DNA of 25,731 nt, from assembly GCA_964356745.1 (NCBI GenBank), contig CAYHIW010000006.1:1-25731 (forward strand), given 5' to 3'. Origin of the DNA: CAYHIW01 sp964356745 (GTDB lineage Bacteria; Patescibacteriota; Microgenomatia; UBA1406; GWC2-37-13). Below the pieces are notes generated by a model that saw only the letters and a list, made by a program, of their open reading frames with translations, was not told where the DNA came from and did no database searches. The position numbers and the translations under genes are program-made. Shown here one piece after another: positions 1-7,536 of this stretch; the stretch's first letter is position 1, and each line of letters starts with the position of its first letter.

Positions 1-1612
1 CGACGTTTGCCGTAAGTTCGGCTGTATACTCAATATTTGCGCTCAGAATTTTGCCTATTTGTCTGAAAGTGCTCGTACTTGAGATATTGGGATAGGTCCC
101 AACTACGGCACCAGTAGTTTTGTTTTTAATAGTTAGCGTATAAGACCGAGTTCCTCCTCCACAACCAGCACCCCAATTTGTCGGTGGAGTCCAGAATACG
201 TAGGCATCTCTTGTTTGAATGTAGGAGTCGGTTTTACCGGCATCTTCAAACACACCGGTTATAGTTGGTGCCGTCGGGGCCTGACAAACATTAATGCCAA
301 CATTAACTGAAAAATCAGAGTTGTAGCTACATGCTGCAGCTTGGATGGTAATACTATAACTACTACCGTTGCTAAAGTTAGGATAGTTATAAAATCGATT
401 ATTTGACATGCCTTGCAGAGTGGTCCACGAAAATGTTTTTCCATAAGAAGCATTATTTTGAGGATTACACGTTCTACTTGTTAATTCTGGAGGGTTTTCT
501 GAAAGATCGAGCATTCTTCCGTTTTCACACATGAAAAGTTTGTACGAAACATTGGCATCTGCGTTTGAGGGGATGTTCCATCCTACCCAGTGTGCTCCCG
601 GACTCGTTTGATAACCTCCACTAACAAGAGCACCATCCAGATAAATTTTATTTGGGGCTTGAGGAGGGGCAGTTACCTGAACAAAAGAATCGGTTGCGCT
701 ACTTACCTGATTACATGCGTTGACGTGGTGAGTCCAGATATGATATCGCCCAGCTCCTCCAAATCGATAATCCCACGAAGTTGTACCGTTTGGAATTCGA
801 CCCGTACATTCGTCTCCTTGATTATCTTTGCCACCAGGAGCATTGCATACAGGCGTGAAACCTGAAGGGCTTTCATCATCTGTTATATCTCCAGGAGCAT
901 TTACACGAAGTATTGTTTCTTTTCCTGAAGGTGGACGATCCCAGCGTATTGGAAATCGTCGATTAGGACAAAGTGGGGAATCGCTAGGGAAAAATCCATC
1001 AGGTCTAAGTCCTGATGGTCGTCTAGGTGCCGGACAGGACTGAACACAAGCAGCTCCACTCTGATTATATTCATTACAACAACCAAGAACATACATATTG
1101 GGATCTCGAGGAGAGCTTGTATCTTTGGCACAAAATGTATATTTGCAACGGCCATTATATCGTTGTCCGCTACAGCACTGAGAGTCAGAACTTGCGGCTT
1201 GATTACCAGAAAGACAGCTGGGTTGATTGGCAGCTTTACTCCACGAACACCCCTGATCAGTAAGAGCGTATGTGCTATTTCTGATTGAACAGTTGTCTGG
1301 TGTATCAAAAAAACAGCTTTGTTCAGTTCCTACCGATCGAACACACTGACTAGGGTTTGTGGCGTTGTTATCACAAGTCATTGCTTGTGTTCCTGTTTGT
1401 GTAAGGGGAGCACTCTGACACACGTCTGGATTAAAACTTACATTACATCGTTGTGGACCAGAATAGACGGGTCCTGTTGGAGTAGGGCCTGGGGCTTTGA
1501 CACATTGATAAGATGATGGCCACGGAGTTTGAGCGTTAGTAAAAGTAGGTAAGAAGTATAGCCAGGCAAAAATTAATACTAATAATAGAGTTGTCCGACT
1601 ATAGGAACGCAT
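1..1612 (-). CDS. Cys-rich secreted protein with repeated FnIII-like domains (3' end beyond window)
   Basis: An uninterrupted frame of 537 codons runs from the ATG at 1612-1610 to the window edge, so the C-terminus is missing. Residues 8-25 are hydrophobic and end in FTNAQT, a plausible signal peptide cleavage region. Residues about 35-205 are rich in Cys, including CC pairs, and may form disulfide-bonded knots. Residues about 210-315 form an FnIII-like sandwich (RWDRP... HHVNACNQVSSAT) that resembles a domain of the dockerin protein at 14002-15759. Two further FnIII-like units follow at about 316-425 and 430-537. The start lies inside the end of the upstream gene (34-bp overlap, different frame), consistent with translational coupling. 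The role is probably extracellular binding or adhesion; no enzymatic motif is visible in the part seen. The reading frame is certain; the function is inferred. Confidence 0.85.
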   Translation of the reverse strand, partial: MRSYSRTTLLLVLIFAWLYFLPTFTNAQTPWPSSYQCVKAPGPTPTGPVYSGPQRCNVSFNPDVCQSAPLTQTGTQAMTCDNNATNPSQCVRSVGTEQSCFFDTPDNCSIRNSTYALTDQGCSWSKAANQPSCLSGNQAASSDSQCCSGQRYNGRCKYTFCAKDTSSPRDPNMYVLGCCNEYNQSGAACVQSCPAPRRPSGLRPDGFFPSDSPLCPNRRFPIRWDRPPSGKETILRVNAPGDITDDESPSGFTPVCNAPGGKDNQGDECTGRIPNGTTSWDYRFGGAGRYHIWTHHVNACNQVSSATDSFVQVTAPPQAPNKIYLDGALVSGGYQTSPGAHWVGWNIPSNADANVSYKLFMCENGRMLDLSENPPELTSRTCNPQNNASYGKTFSWTTLQGMSNNRFYNYPNFSNGSSYSITIQAAACSYNSDFSVNVGINVCQAPTAPTITGVFEDAGKTDSYIQTRDAYVFWTPPTNWGAGCGGGTRSYTLTIKNKTTGAVVGTYPNISSTSTFRQIGKILSANIEYTAELTANV

Positions 1613-2160
1613 GATTTTTTCTGGGCCTCAAATCCAAATGATAACAATGCTCCGAGACCTCGATGATTTCGTATCATCGACACAAAGATCTTATGTTGAG
1701 TTTGACATGTCGCAAGATAAGAATCAAGTCCAGATGGTAGAGATGTGCTTACTAGTCGAAGTACCACTAGATGGTTGATTTGTAAAAAAGAATCGAGATT
1801 TACCGAGGTGATCGTTCTGCAGCCGTTTGAGCCGTTGCATATAAGGAGAGAGTCGGTATTTTGAAGATTTGAAAAGCCGGCTTTAACTAAGAAAGGATAA
1901 CGAAACCCTAAGAATATAGGATAACTGACCTTTAAAAATGTCCGATTATTTTTTTGCTCAAACCCATCATATCTTACCGTTATGTCAACACCTTTGAGTA
2001 CGCCTTCGCTAAACGTTCGCGCACAGCCATCATCTTGTTCGGTTGTACCTGGTTGACAGTCTCTAAATCCGAGCGAGTTAAATGAAAGTATGATGAAAAG
2101 TTCAATAACAACAACGATTAAAATAAGACCCAAACAGGTAAGTAGTATAAATCGCAACAT
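1579..2160 (-). CDS. Membrane-anchored hypothetical protein
   Basis: This is a 193-residue protein with one strongly hydrophobic N-terminal segment (residues 3-29) and a mostly extracytoplasmic remainder. The remainder carries paired Cys (DCQPG, GCARTF, ICNGSNGC, TCQTQ), which suggests disulfides outside the cell. I recognise no family. It starts 2 nt after the stop of the GT4 gene upstream (stop 2163-2165, start 2160), and its end overlaps the start of the Cys-rich protein by 34 bp. It therefore belongs to the minus-strand operon that also encodes two glycosyltransferases. It may be a partner of the Cys-rich secreted protein, but this is inference from position only. Confidence 0.75.
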   Translation of the reverse strand: MLRFILLTCLGLILIVVVIELFIILSFNSLGFRDCQPGTTEQDDGCARTFSEGVLKGVDITVRYDGFEQKNNRTFLKVSYPIFLGFRYPFLVKAGFSNLQNTDSLLICNGSNGCRTITSVNLDSFLQINHLVVLRLVSTSLPSGLDSYLATCQTQHKIFVSMIRNHRGLGALLSFGFEAQKKSCVPIVGQLYY

Positions 2161-2162
2161 TT

Positions 2163-3248
2163 TTACGTAATTTCAGTATACACTTTTTCGTAGTTTTCAA
2201 CCATTTTCTCAACCGAGAAAGTTTCGACGATATGTTGACGACAATCTTCTGGACTGATTGTTTTAATTTTCTCTAGCGCTTCACTAAGTCCGTCAACACC
2301 TCTCTCGTAAGGAACCATAAATCCTGTTTTGCCATCTTTGATAATTTCTGGCGCTGCTCCTTTGTTAAATGCGATAACTGGAGTGCCACATGACATTGCT
2401 TCTGCCATAACGAGTCCAAATGGTTCTTCTTGATTGACCGTCATGAGAAATGCGCTTGCTCCCTGATATAGTTTTAAAATTTCTTCAAAGGGAACAGATT
2501 GCTCACGGGTTGGGTTACCTACAAACTGGATCTTTTCATTAAGATAGGGTTCAACATCTTTTTTATAGAACTCAATGTCTTCAACTGGTCCAGAAATATA
2601 CAGTTTGCTACCTGTTTTTTGAGCAAGTTGAATTGCTGTTTTAACTCCCTTAGGATCTATAAACGTACCGTCTTTATTTCTTCCCTTTGGAAGTCTACCC
2701 AACCAAAAAAGATAGTCGCTTTTTTCTTTTTGAAATGAAAAAAGAGACGTGTCAACACCGTTATACACCGTCTTAAAAATCTTCCCCTGTTTCATGAGAT
2801 TTTTGTAAGAATCTGAGAGAGCGATGGTCTTAGTTTTGGGAAACTGAGAAAGAATTTCGTCAATATAATAATCGTAGACTGCGTGTAGGGTAGTGATCAT
2901 GGGAGTTTGAATCTCATTCTCAACAATAAAAGGGAAAAAGTCAGGATACGTATGATTGTGAATTACATCGAAGTTGGATTGAAGCTCGACAATTTTTCGA
3001 GAAAGTTGCATAAGCGTTGCAGTCTGTCTTAGATATTCATTTTCAACAGGATCTAGGTCGATCCACGCTTTGGGAATAATAGGAATGACCTCAACTCCTG
3101 GTACAGAACTATCACCCGTTCCTAATAACGTTACCGCATGGCCTTTGTCTGCAAGTCCTTTAGTCAGCTGAAAAATGATTCTCGATCGTGACGCAAACTC
3201 ATCCGGAGCAACTCGTCGTTTCAAAGTAGATACTGTTAAAATTTTCAT
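2163..3248 (-). CDS. GT4-family glycosyltransferase
   Basis: This 361-residue GT-B fold glycosyltransferase probably acts on the cytoplasmic face of the membrane, moving a sugar from a nucleotide donor to a lipid or glycan acceptor. The N-terminal acceptor domain starts MKILTVSTLKRRVAPDEFAS, with a bound GHAVTLLGTGDS segment. The C-terminal donor domain carries the GT4 signature EPFGLVMAEAMSCGTPVIA around residues 272-290, whose two Glu match the E-x7-E motif, followed by GAAPEIIKDGKTGFMV. Length is typical of the family. Its ATG overlaps the stop of the upstream GT4 gene in an ATGA arrangement (3245-3248), so the two are translationally coupled. Donor and acceptor sugars cannot be read from the sequence. 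Confidence 0.9.
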   Translation of the reverse strand: MKILTVSTLKRRVAPDEFASRSRIIFQLTKGLADKGHAVTLLGTGDSSVPGVEVIPIIPKAWIDLDPVENEYLRQTATLMQLSRKIVELQSNFDVIHNHTYPDFFPFIVENEIQTPMITTLHAVYDYYIDEILSQFPKTKTIALSDSYKNLMKQGKIFKTVYNGVDTSLFSFQKEKSDYLFWLGRLPKGRNKDGTFIDPKGVKTAIQLAQKTGSKLYISGPVEDIEFYKKDVEPYLNEKIQFVGNPTREQSVPFEEILKLYQGASAFLMTVNQEEPFGLVMAEAMSCGTPVIAFNKGAAPEIIKDGKTGFMVPYERGVDGLSEALEKIKTISPEDCRQHIVETFSVEKMVENYEKVYTEIT

Positions 3249-4456
3249 TGTCTTTGTTTTACAATTGATAAGTATTGTTTGGTTGTGTATTTGAATTTTT
3301 TGTAAATATCCTCAAACTGGGTTGCCATTTTTTCCCAGGTAAATCGATCTCTCACTGTCTCGTACGCTTTTTGACCCATCTTCTTTCTCAGTTCATCGTT
3401 TCCAAGAAGAAGGTTCACTTTTTCTGCAAGCGCTTTACTATTTCTTGCTTTAATAAGATATCCGTTCACTCCATCTTTTACAATCGAAGCAATGCCACCA
3501 GTTCGAGTTGCAACCACCGGTTTTTTAGCGGCCATTGCTTCGAGAATCACCAGTCCAAATGGTTCATTCCATGTACTCGGTGTCACAAAAACATCACAGC
3601 GTTTATAAAATGCTCTAAAGCCAATTTCATTATCTGGCTTCATGTATCCAAGAATTCTCACATTAGAAAGTTTGAGATCTTTGACCAGTTTCTCAAGATG
3701 GGATTTTTCTGGACCGTCTCCAAGAATAAAAACCTCGGCCTGTATTGATCTGGCTGCTTTGATAAGAATGTCTACGCCTTTATGTTTCGTAAGTCTTCCT
3801 GTAAATAAAACCATCTTTTTGCCGGACATTTTAAATTTACTATCTATTTTCGCCATCTCTTTTGAATAGTCTTTGTTAAATTCATCGATGTCAACGCCGC
3901 CCAAAATGGTTCTTGTTTTGCGGGACAGATCGTAACCGAACATATCGAGATACCAATGACGGGTAAAACTACTGTTTGCCGTAATATACTGGGCTACCTG
4001 GTTTGCATCATTGATAAGCCCCACGAGTCGTTGATCTCTCGCGAGATAGTGTAGGTCGCTTCCATGAGTCGTGATAATGAACTTAATTCCATATAAAACT
4101 TTTACAATACGAGCAACCGGTGGAAGAAAGGCAGTATGAAATACGTGCATGATCTCGGGTTCAAATTCTCTTACCGCTTTGAGGGTAGTGTTTACGTAGC
4201 TTGTGTAGATTTCACCGATTTCAGTACCTCTCATCTCTTCATATTTTTTCGCACCTTTTAGTTCTGGATTGCCAACAAAAATACCCATTTGCGGGACATT
4301 AACGTTGTAGTGAATAATTCCTGGAAGTTTGCGTTTTTCTGGCGCAACAATTGCTACGGTGTGACCACGTTTTGCCAAGTGAAGGGCGAGATGTCGAAGC
4401 CAGCTACCACTACCGTTGCCCCAAAGAGGAAACATGTGGAGAAACATGATACGCAT
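3245..4456 (-). CDS. GT4-family glycosyltransferase
   Basis: This 403-residue GT-B glycosyltransferase has the N-terminal start MRIMFLHMFPLWGNGSGSWL, a Gly-rich turn usual for GT4 enzymes. It then carries HVFHTAFLPP and TTHGSDLHYL, the donor-domain entry LFTGRLTKHKGVDILIKA near residues 215-232, and the E-x7-E motif EPFGLVILEAMAAKKPVVA near 298. It is first of a tightly packed run of four minus-strand genes (4456 to 1). Upstream, between it and pth, lies only an array of 7-bp words. It may act in sequence with the GT4 gene that it overlaps by 4 bp, to build a surface glycan. Specificity is unknown. Confidence 0.92.
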   Translation of the reverse strand: MRIMFLHMFPLWGNGSGSWLRHLALHLAKRGHTVAIVAPEKRKLPGIIHYNVNVPQMGIFVGNPELKGAKKYEEMRGTEIGEIYTSYVNTTLKAVREFEPEIMHVFHTAFLPPVARIVKVLYGIKFIITTHGSDLHYLARDQRLVGLINDANQVAQYITANSSFTRHWYLDMFGYDLSRKTRTILGGVDIDEFNKDYSKEMAKIDSKFKMSGKKMVLFTGRLTKHKGVDILIKAARSIQAEVFILGDGPEKSHLEKLVKDLKLSNVRILGYMKPDNEIGFRAFYKRCDVFVTPSTWNEPFGLVILEAMAAKKPVVATRTGGIASIVKDGVNGYLIKARNSKALAEKVNLLLGNDELRKKMGQKAYETVRDRFTWEKMATQFEDIYKKFKYTTKQYLSIVKQRQ

Positions 4457-4459
4457 GGA

Positions 4460-4494
4460 TTAATGGTTAATAGCTAATTGTTAATGGTTAATTG
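4460..4494. repeat. 7-bp word array at the pth end
   Basis: Five consecutive heptamers are read on the plus strand: TTAATGG, TTAATAG, CTAATTG, TTAATGG, TTAATTG. The third unit carries the TAG stop of pth on the minus strand (4476-4474), and the last units encode its final residues LTINN. The array fills the gap between pth and the GT4 gene starting at 4456. Confidence 0.8.
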
Positions 4495-4956
4495 TTTGAC
4501 TGCCTCGATAAAAACATTTTTCACCGCTTCTTTTTCTTCTGAGGTAAAGTCTTGCAATACGTATGTTTCACCCTCCGAAGCCTTGGCGGAGGATGGTCTA
4601 TTATCAATACCAAAACGGAGTCTCCAGAATTCGTTGGTGTCGAGCGTTTGTTCAATCGAAATTATGCCATTGTGTATCTTGGGACCAGTTGCGAACTGTA
4701 ATTTAAATTTACCAAAAGGAATATCTAAGTCGTCATGAACAACTACGATTTCACTCGGAGAAAGACCGCGTGAGTTAAGAGTGCTTTGGACAAATCCCCC
4801 AGATTGATTCATGTAGCAGGAAGTTTTGAGTATTTGGTATTTAGTATTTAGTATTTGGGAATTTTTATTGACGAAGTCGATAAACATGTGCCCGACATTG
4901 TGACGATTCTTAAGATACTTAACGCCAGGATTCCCAAGACCAATGATAAGTTTCAT
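4474..4956 (-). CDS. pth: Peptidyl-tRNA hydrolase, shortened and repeat-invaded
   Basis: Pth cleaves peptidyl-tRNA released by drop-off and recycles tRNA. The product is 160 residues from the ATG at 4956. An in-frame ATG at 5004 lies on the -35 box of a good promoter and upstream of its expected transcript start, so 4956 is preferred. Key residues are present: N9 (GLGNPG), H19 (NRHNVG), M49 (YMNQSG), D75 (VHDDLD) and N96 (IHNG). From my recall of E. coli Pth (N10, H20, M67, D93, N114), the Met-Asp and Asp-Asn spacings are identical, but His to Met is 30 instead of 47. That 17-residue-shorter segment contains a 7-bp word array (4831-4858). A second insertion gives SAKASEG (4572-4592), and the C-terminus LTINN with its stop comes from another array. 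GGHNG is reduced to KIHNG. Probably active, given the retained residues, but unproven. Confidence 0.9.
   Translation of the reverse strand: MKLIIGLGNPGVKYLKNRHNVGHMFIDFVNKNSQILNTKYQILKTSCYMNQSGGFVQSTLNSRGLSPSEIVVVHDDLDIPFGKFKLQFATGPKIHNGIISIEQTLDTNEFWRLRFGIDNRPSSAKASEGETYVLQDFTSEEKEAVKNVFIEAVKQLTINN
4572..4592. repeat. Short palindromic element inside pth (encodes SAKASEG)
   Basis: This 21-bp element has perfect 6-bp arms CCTCCG and CGGAGG around a 9-nt centre (AAGCCTTGG). It is read in frame in pth as part of PSSAKASEGE, in the loop between the GID strand and the VLQDF segment. Its GC content is clearly above its surroundings. I recall similar SAKASEG peptides in other CPR proteins, which suggests a dispersed element, but that is memory and not checked here. 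Confidence 0.6.
4831..4858. repeat. 7-bp word array inside pth
   Basis: Four exact heptamers are read on the plus strand: TATTTGG, TATTTAG, TATTTAG, TATTTGG. On the coding strand they read CCAAATA or CTAAATA and encode QILNTKYQI. The same word family recurs at 18752-18829. The array lies in the stretch of Pth that is 17 residues shorter than in the E. coli enzyme. Confidence 0.85.
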
Positions 4957-4974
4957 ATTTAGGTAATTATATAC

Positions 4975-5004
4975 ACTATAAAATGGTAAATTGAGATATG
5001 TCAA
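4975..5004 (-). promoter_or_regulatory. Promoter of pth, overlapping the galT start
   Basis: On the minus strand a consensus TTGACA (5004-4999) is followed after 18 nt by TATAGT (4980-4975). A second TATAAT lies only 9 nt before the pth ATG at 4956. The -35 box lies over the first codons of the divergent galT-like gene, so the two genes share this 41-bp spacer. The expected transcript start gives a leader of about 10-15 nt with no Shine-Dalgarno sequence. Confidence 0.6.
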
Positions 5005-5873
5005 AGTATGTTCCAGACATTTCTACGCGCCGATGGGTGATTCTTTCACCTAATCGACTCATACGTCCTGACGAAAACGGTAATAAAAAAAAGAAAAACG
5101 CATGTCCTTTTTGTCCGGGGAATGAGGATCAGGCGCCGGATGAATTATATCGAGTAGGGAAGGGCGAGAAGAATAAAAAGGGTTGGAAAGTGCGAGTCGT
5201 CAGTAATCGATACCCGATAACAGATATTCATGAAGTTATCATCCACACACCAGACTGTAACACTGATCTTAAAGATCTCTCAGAATCTCAGTTCAAACTC
5301 ATTCTTGAGACGTATAGGAGCAGGTTCAATGCTCATAAAAAAGACGGGCAGGTACTTATATTCTGTAATCACGGCGAGCATGCGGGCGCTTCAATCGCAC
5401 ATTCCCATTCGCAGTTGGTGGTTATTCCATCCCAGATAAATTTGGATCTTCTGAACAAAGAGCCTCTTAATAATATTGTATCTGAGGATAAACACTTCTC
5501 GGTTTATTGTCCAGATTTTTCTCAGTGGCCATATGAGCTCTGGATCTTACCCAAAAAAGAAAAAACAGTTTTTGGAGACAGTACCGATGCAGAGATTGAT
5601 AGTCTGTCTGACATTCTTAAAAAAACTTTGATGAGACTACATGAAATCTATAAGAAAAATGATTTTTCGATTCCGTTTGGATACAACTTCTATATCAATC
5701 CAAAAGAAGGTTGGTATTTGAGATTAACTCCCCGATTTACACATCGAGCGGGACTCGAACTTGGTACGGGGCTTTCGGTCAACATAATCGATCCAATCGA
5801 AGCGGCACTTGCATATAAGGGAATTGATACTAAAATGCAGGATGTTTTATCAAAACTCCAACGAAGATTTTAG
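4998..5873 (+). CDS. galT: Galactose-1-phosphate uridylyltransferase-like protein (HIT superfamily)
   Basis: The 291-residue product resembles GalT, which exchanges UMP between UDP-glucose and galactose-1-phosphate through a uridylyl-histidine intermediate. Visible features are RRWVILSPNR near residue 11, the zinc pair C36-x2-C39 (CPFCPGN), NRYP near 70, and the active-site H135-S-H137-S-Q139. In GalT the second His of HxHxQ is nucleophilic. A C-terminal half with GYNFYINPKEG and FTHRAGLELGTG also fits. It is shorter than E. coli GalT (about 348). A related nucleotidyltransferase such as ADP-glucose phosphorylase cannot be excluded. It diverges from pth and lies near two glycosyltransferase genes, so a nucleotide-sugar role fits. 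Confidence 0.85.
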   Translation: MSKYVPDISTRRWVILSPNRLIRPDENGNKKKKNACPFCPGNEDQAPDELYRVGKGEKNKKGWKVRVVSNRYPITDIHEVIIHTPDCNTDLKDLSESQFKLILETYRSRFNAHKKDGQVLIFCNHGEHAGASIAHSHSQLVVIPSQINLDLLNKEPLNNIVSEDKHFSVYCPDFSQWPYELWILPKKEKTVFGDSTDAEIDSLSDILKKTLMRLHEIYKKNDFSIPFGYNFYINPKEGWYLRLTPRFTHRAGLELGTGLSVNIIDPIEAALAYKGIDTKMQDVLSKLQRRF

Positions 5874-5875
5874 TG

Positions 5876-5881
5876 TATAGT
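5876..5881 (+). promoter_or_regulatory. -10-like hexamer 7 nt before the start at 5889
   Basis: TATAGT ends 7 nt before the ATG at 5889, placing the expected transcript start at or next to the start codon. No convincing -35 box is seen 16-18 nt upstream, and no Shine-Dalgarno sequence is present. Read alone it is weak; it fits a pattern seen at several starts in this window. Confidence 0.35.
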
Positions 5882-5888
5882 TAAATCC

Positions 5889-6239
5889 ATGCAGACTGCC
5901 GATCAGTTCCGCACTTTAATAGAGACAGAAATTCTTAAAATTATTCAGAAATTATCTCGTGATTCTAGTACTGAAGAGGAAAAACTTCGTCAGATTGCAT
6001 CAATTGCTCTAGAGCTTATTAAACCTGGCATGTCTATAGAAGAACTATATCAGAATGCGGTAAAACTTGATGATAAAGAACCAGCGCTTGCGCCTGTTGT
6101 TTTTTTCGTAATGAAAGAGTACGAAAAAACACACGAAAAAAAAGCTCTCGATGTTGTTAGTAGTTTAATCCGAAATGGTAAGTATGACGATGCGCAGCAT
6201 GCAGTAAAAAAAGTATTAGAATTTAAAATTCATAATTAA
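5889..6239 (+). CDS. Small helical hypothetical protein
   Basis: This 116-residue, charged, apparently all-helical protein has no signal peptide, membrane segment or catalytic motif that I can recognise. Patterns such as EEEKLRQIASIALELIKPG and DDAQHAVKKVLEF suggest amphipathic helices, possibly a helical-bundle adaptor. It opens a run of four plus-strand genes and is followed after 5 nt by the coiled-coil protein at 6245. The close spacing suggests joint expression with the genes ending in the 1650-aa glycosyltransferase protein. Function unknown. Confidence 0.7.
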   Translation: MQTADQFRTLIETEILKIIQKLSRDSSTEEEKLRQIASIALELIKPGMSIEELYQNAVKLDDKEPALAPVVFFVMKEYEKTHEKKALDVVSSLIRNGKYDDAQHAVKKVLEFKIHN

Positions 6240-6244
6240 TTATC

Positions 6245-7132
6245 ATGGCTGAAGTTCCACTACCTCCACCGAAACCTCGTATTCATCGAACTCGACCAGG
6301 TGGAGTGCGTGGCGGAGCTGCCCGCAAAGATGCAGAATTAAACCCCAAAGAAAAAATAGATTCAGAAAAACCAGAAAGCGGAAAACCTATTACCAATCCT
6401 AATGATGAAGGAACGAGAGTTGATGTTAAAGATGCTGCGGACATTGGCGTTCAACACCCAGAGCTTACTCGTGATATGTTGGAGTTAATTCGAAATGGAG
6501 GTGACTTAGGTAAAGCCCTCGAAAAAAAGGGAAATTTAATATTAAATGCAGCTGAAGGGGATGGTCAGCAGATTGCCCTTGGATTAGATATAACTCTGGA
6601 GGGGCTTAAATTAAGAAAACAGACAATAATGAGCGAGAAGAAACAAACGCAGGAATCTCATGCTAAACTTCAACAATTAAATCAAGAAATTGAAAAATTG
6701 CAAGCCGTTAGAAATAGTAATAAAGTAAAAATTTCAGAAAAAGAAATTGAGCTGCCAGTTGAAAATCAGGTGGAAGATTTTGTGGGTTTTTTATACAAAG
6801 CTGCAGGACCTGATTTCACTTCACAATTTGACAATTTGAGACCGTATTATAGAGAAAACAATATTCCCTTCATGTCTGCTGCGCAGTCTTTATGGGAGAA
6901 AGCGATAAAGAGTAAGGATTTTAGACGAAAATGGGTGGACGGATTACAAGAGGCTGGCTTGCCAATAGGAGATGTAGTAGCTACAAATGAGGCTGCTAAA
7001 TCTCAGCATGTAAAAGATGTAAGACAAACAGCCGTAAGGATTCCTTTAAAAGTTGGGGGAGCAGTTAGTCTCCTGGCGCTTCTTTCTATCTATACGAGCA
7101 TGAAGAAAGAAAGCTCTTCTGGTCAGAGATAA
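6245..7132 (+). CDS. Coiled-coil protein with C-terminal membrane segment
   Basis: The 295-residue product starts with a Pro/Arg-rich, likely disordered N-terminus (PLPPPKPRIHRTRPGGVRGG). It has a predicted coiled coil around residues 120-165 (KKQTQESHAKLQQLNQEIEK), a globular helical part up to about 250, and one hydrophobic stretch near the C-terminus (IPLKVGGAVSLLALLSIYTS, about 265-284) followed by a basic tail. This resembles a tail-anchored protein with its bulk in the cytoplasm. No known family was recognised. It starts 5 nt after the preceding gene and has no Shine-Dalgarno sequence. Confidence 0.7.
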   Translation: MAEVPLPPPKPRIHRTRPGGVRGGAARKDAELNPKEKIDSEKPESGKPITNPNDEGTRVDVKDAADIGVQHPELTRDMLELIRNGGDLGKALEKKGNLILNAAEGDGQQIALGLDITLEGLKLRKQTIMSEKKQTQESHAKLQQLNQEIEKLQAVRNSNKVKISEKEIELPVENQVEDFVGFLYKAAGPDFTSQFDNLRPYYRENNIPFMSAAQSLWEKAIKSKDFRRKWVDGLQEAGLPIGDVVATNEAAKSQHVKDVRQTAVRIPLKVGGAVSLLALLSIYTSMKKESSSGQR

Positions 7133-7138
7133 ATAACA

Positions 7139-7167
7139 TTGACAATGGTTTATACAACCCCTACATT
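7139..7167 (+). promoter_or_regulatory. Promoter upstream of the 110-aa gene
   Basis: A consensus TTGACA (7139-7144) is followed after 17 nt by TACATT (7162-7167). The expected start lies about 30 nt before the ATG at 7204. The intervening sequence is almost pure A/T and has no Shine-Dalgarno. This would give the 110-aa and 1650-aa genes their own transcription start in addition to any read-through. Confidence 0.55.
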
Positions 7168-7203
7168 TAATATATTAATAATTTATTTGTTTAATATACA
7201 TAT

Positions 7204-7536
7204 ATGAAGATTCCACAAGATGTAAGGGACTTCCTTGAGTCTTTATTAACGGATGCAAACATGCTTTTTAATGAAGATAGCGCAAAAGAAGAGATGATAA
7301 AAGAACTCTTTGCGCGGCTTGATAGCTATCTTGCAACAACGATTGCAGAGAATATGCCCGATGAACATCTCGATGCTTTTATTAAAATGAATGAAGATGG
7401 TAAAACGCGAGAAGAAATAGAGGCTTTTATTAAAGATAAAATGCCTAATGCTTCAGAAATTTTTGCTAAGGCATTTGCTGATTTTCGCGATATGTATTTG
7501 AGAAACATTATGGTTTCACGTAATGCACCTGAATAA
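7204..7536 (+). CDS. Small acidic helical protein (DUF5663-like?)
   Basis: This 110-residue acidic protein appears to be a helical bundle: RDFLESLLTDANMLF, KEEMIKELFARLDSYL, PDEHLDAFIKMNEDGKTREE, PNASEIFAKAFADFRDMYL. The arrangement resembles small proteins common in CPR genomes, possibly the DUF5663 group, but I recall this from memory only. Its stop codon TAA shares one base with the ATG of the 1650-aa gene (TAATG at 7534-7538), so the two are translationally coupled. That coupling suggests the small protein works with, or regulates, the large one. Confidence 0.75.
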   Translation: MKIPQDVRDFLESLLTDANMLFNEDSAKEEMIKELFARLDSYLATTIAENMPDEHLDAFIKMNEDGKTREEIEAFIKDKMPNASEIFAKAFADFRDMYLRNIMVSRNAPE

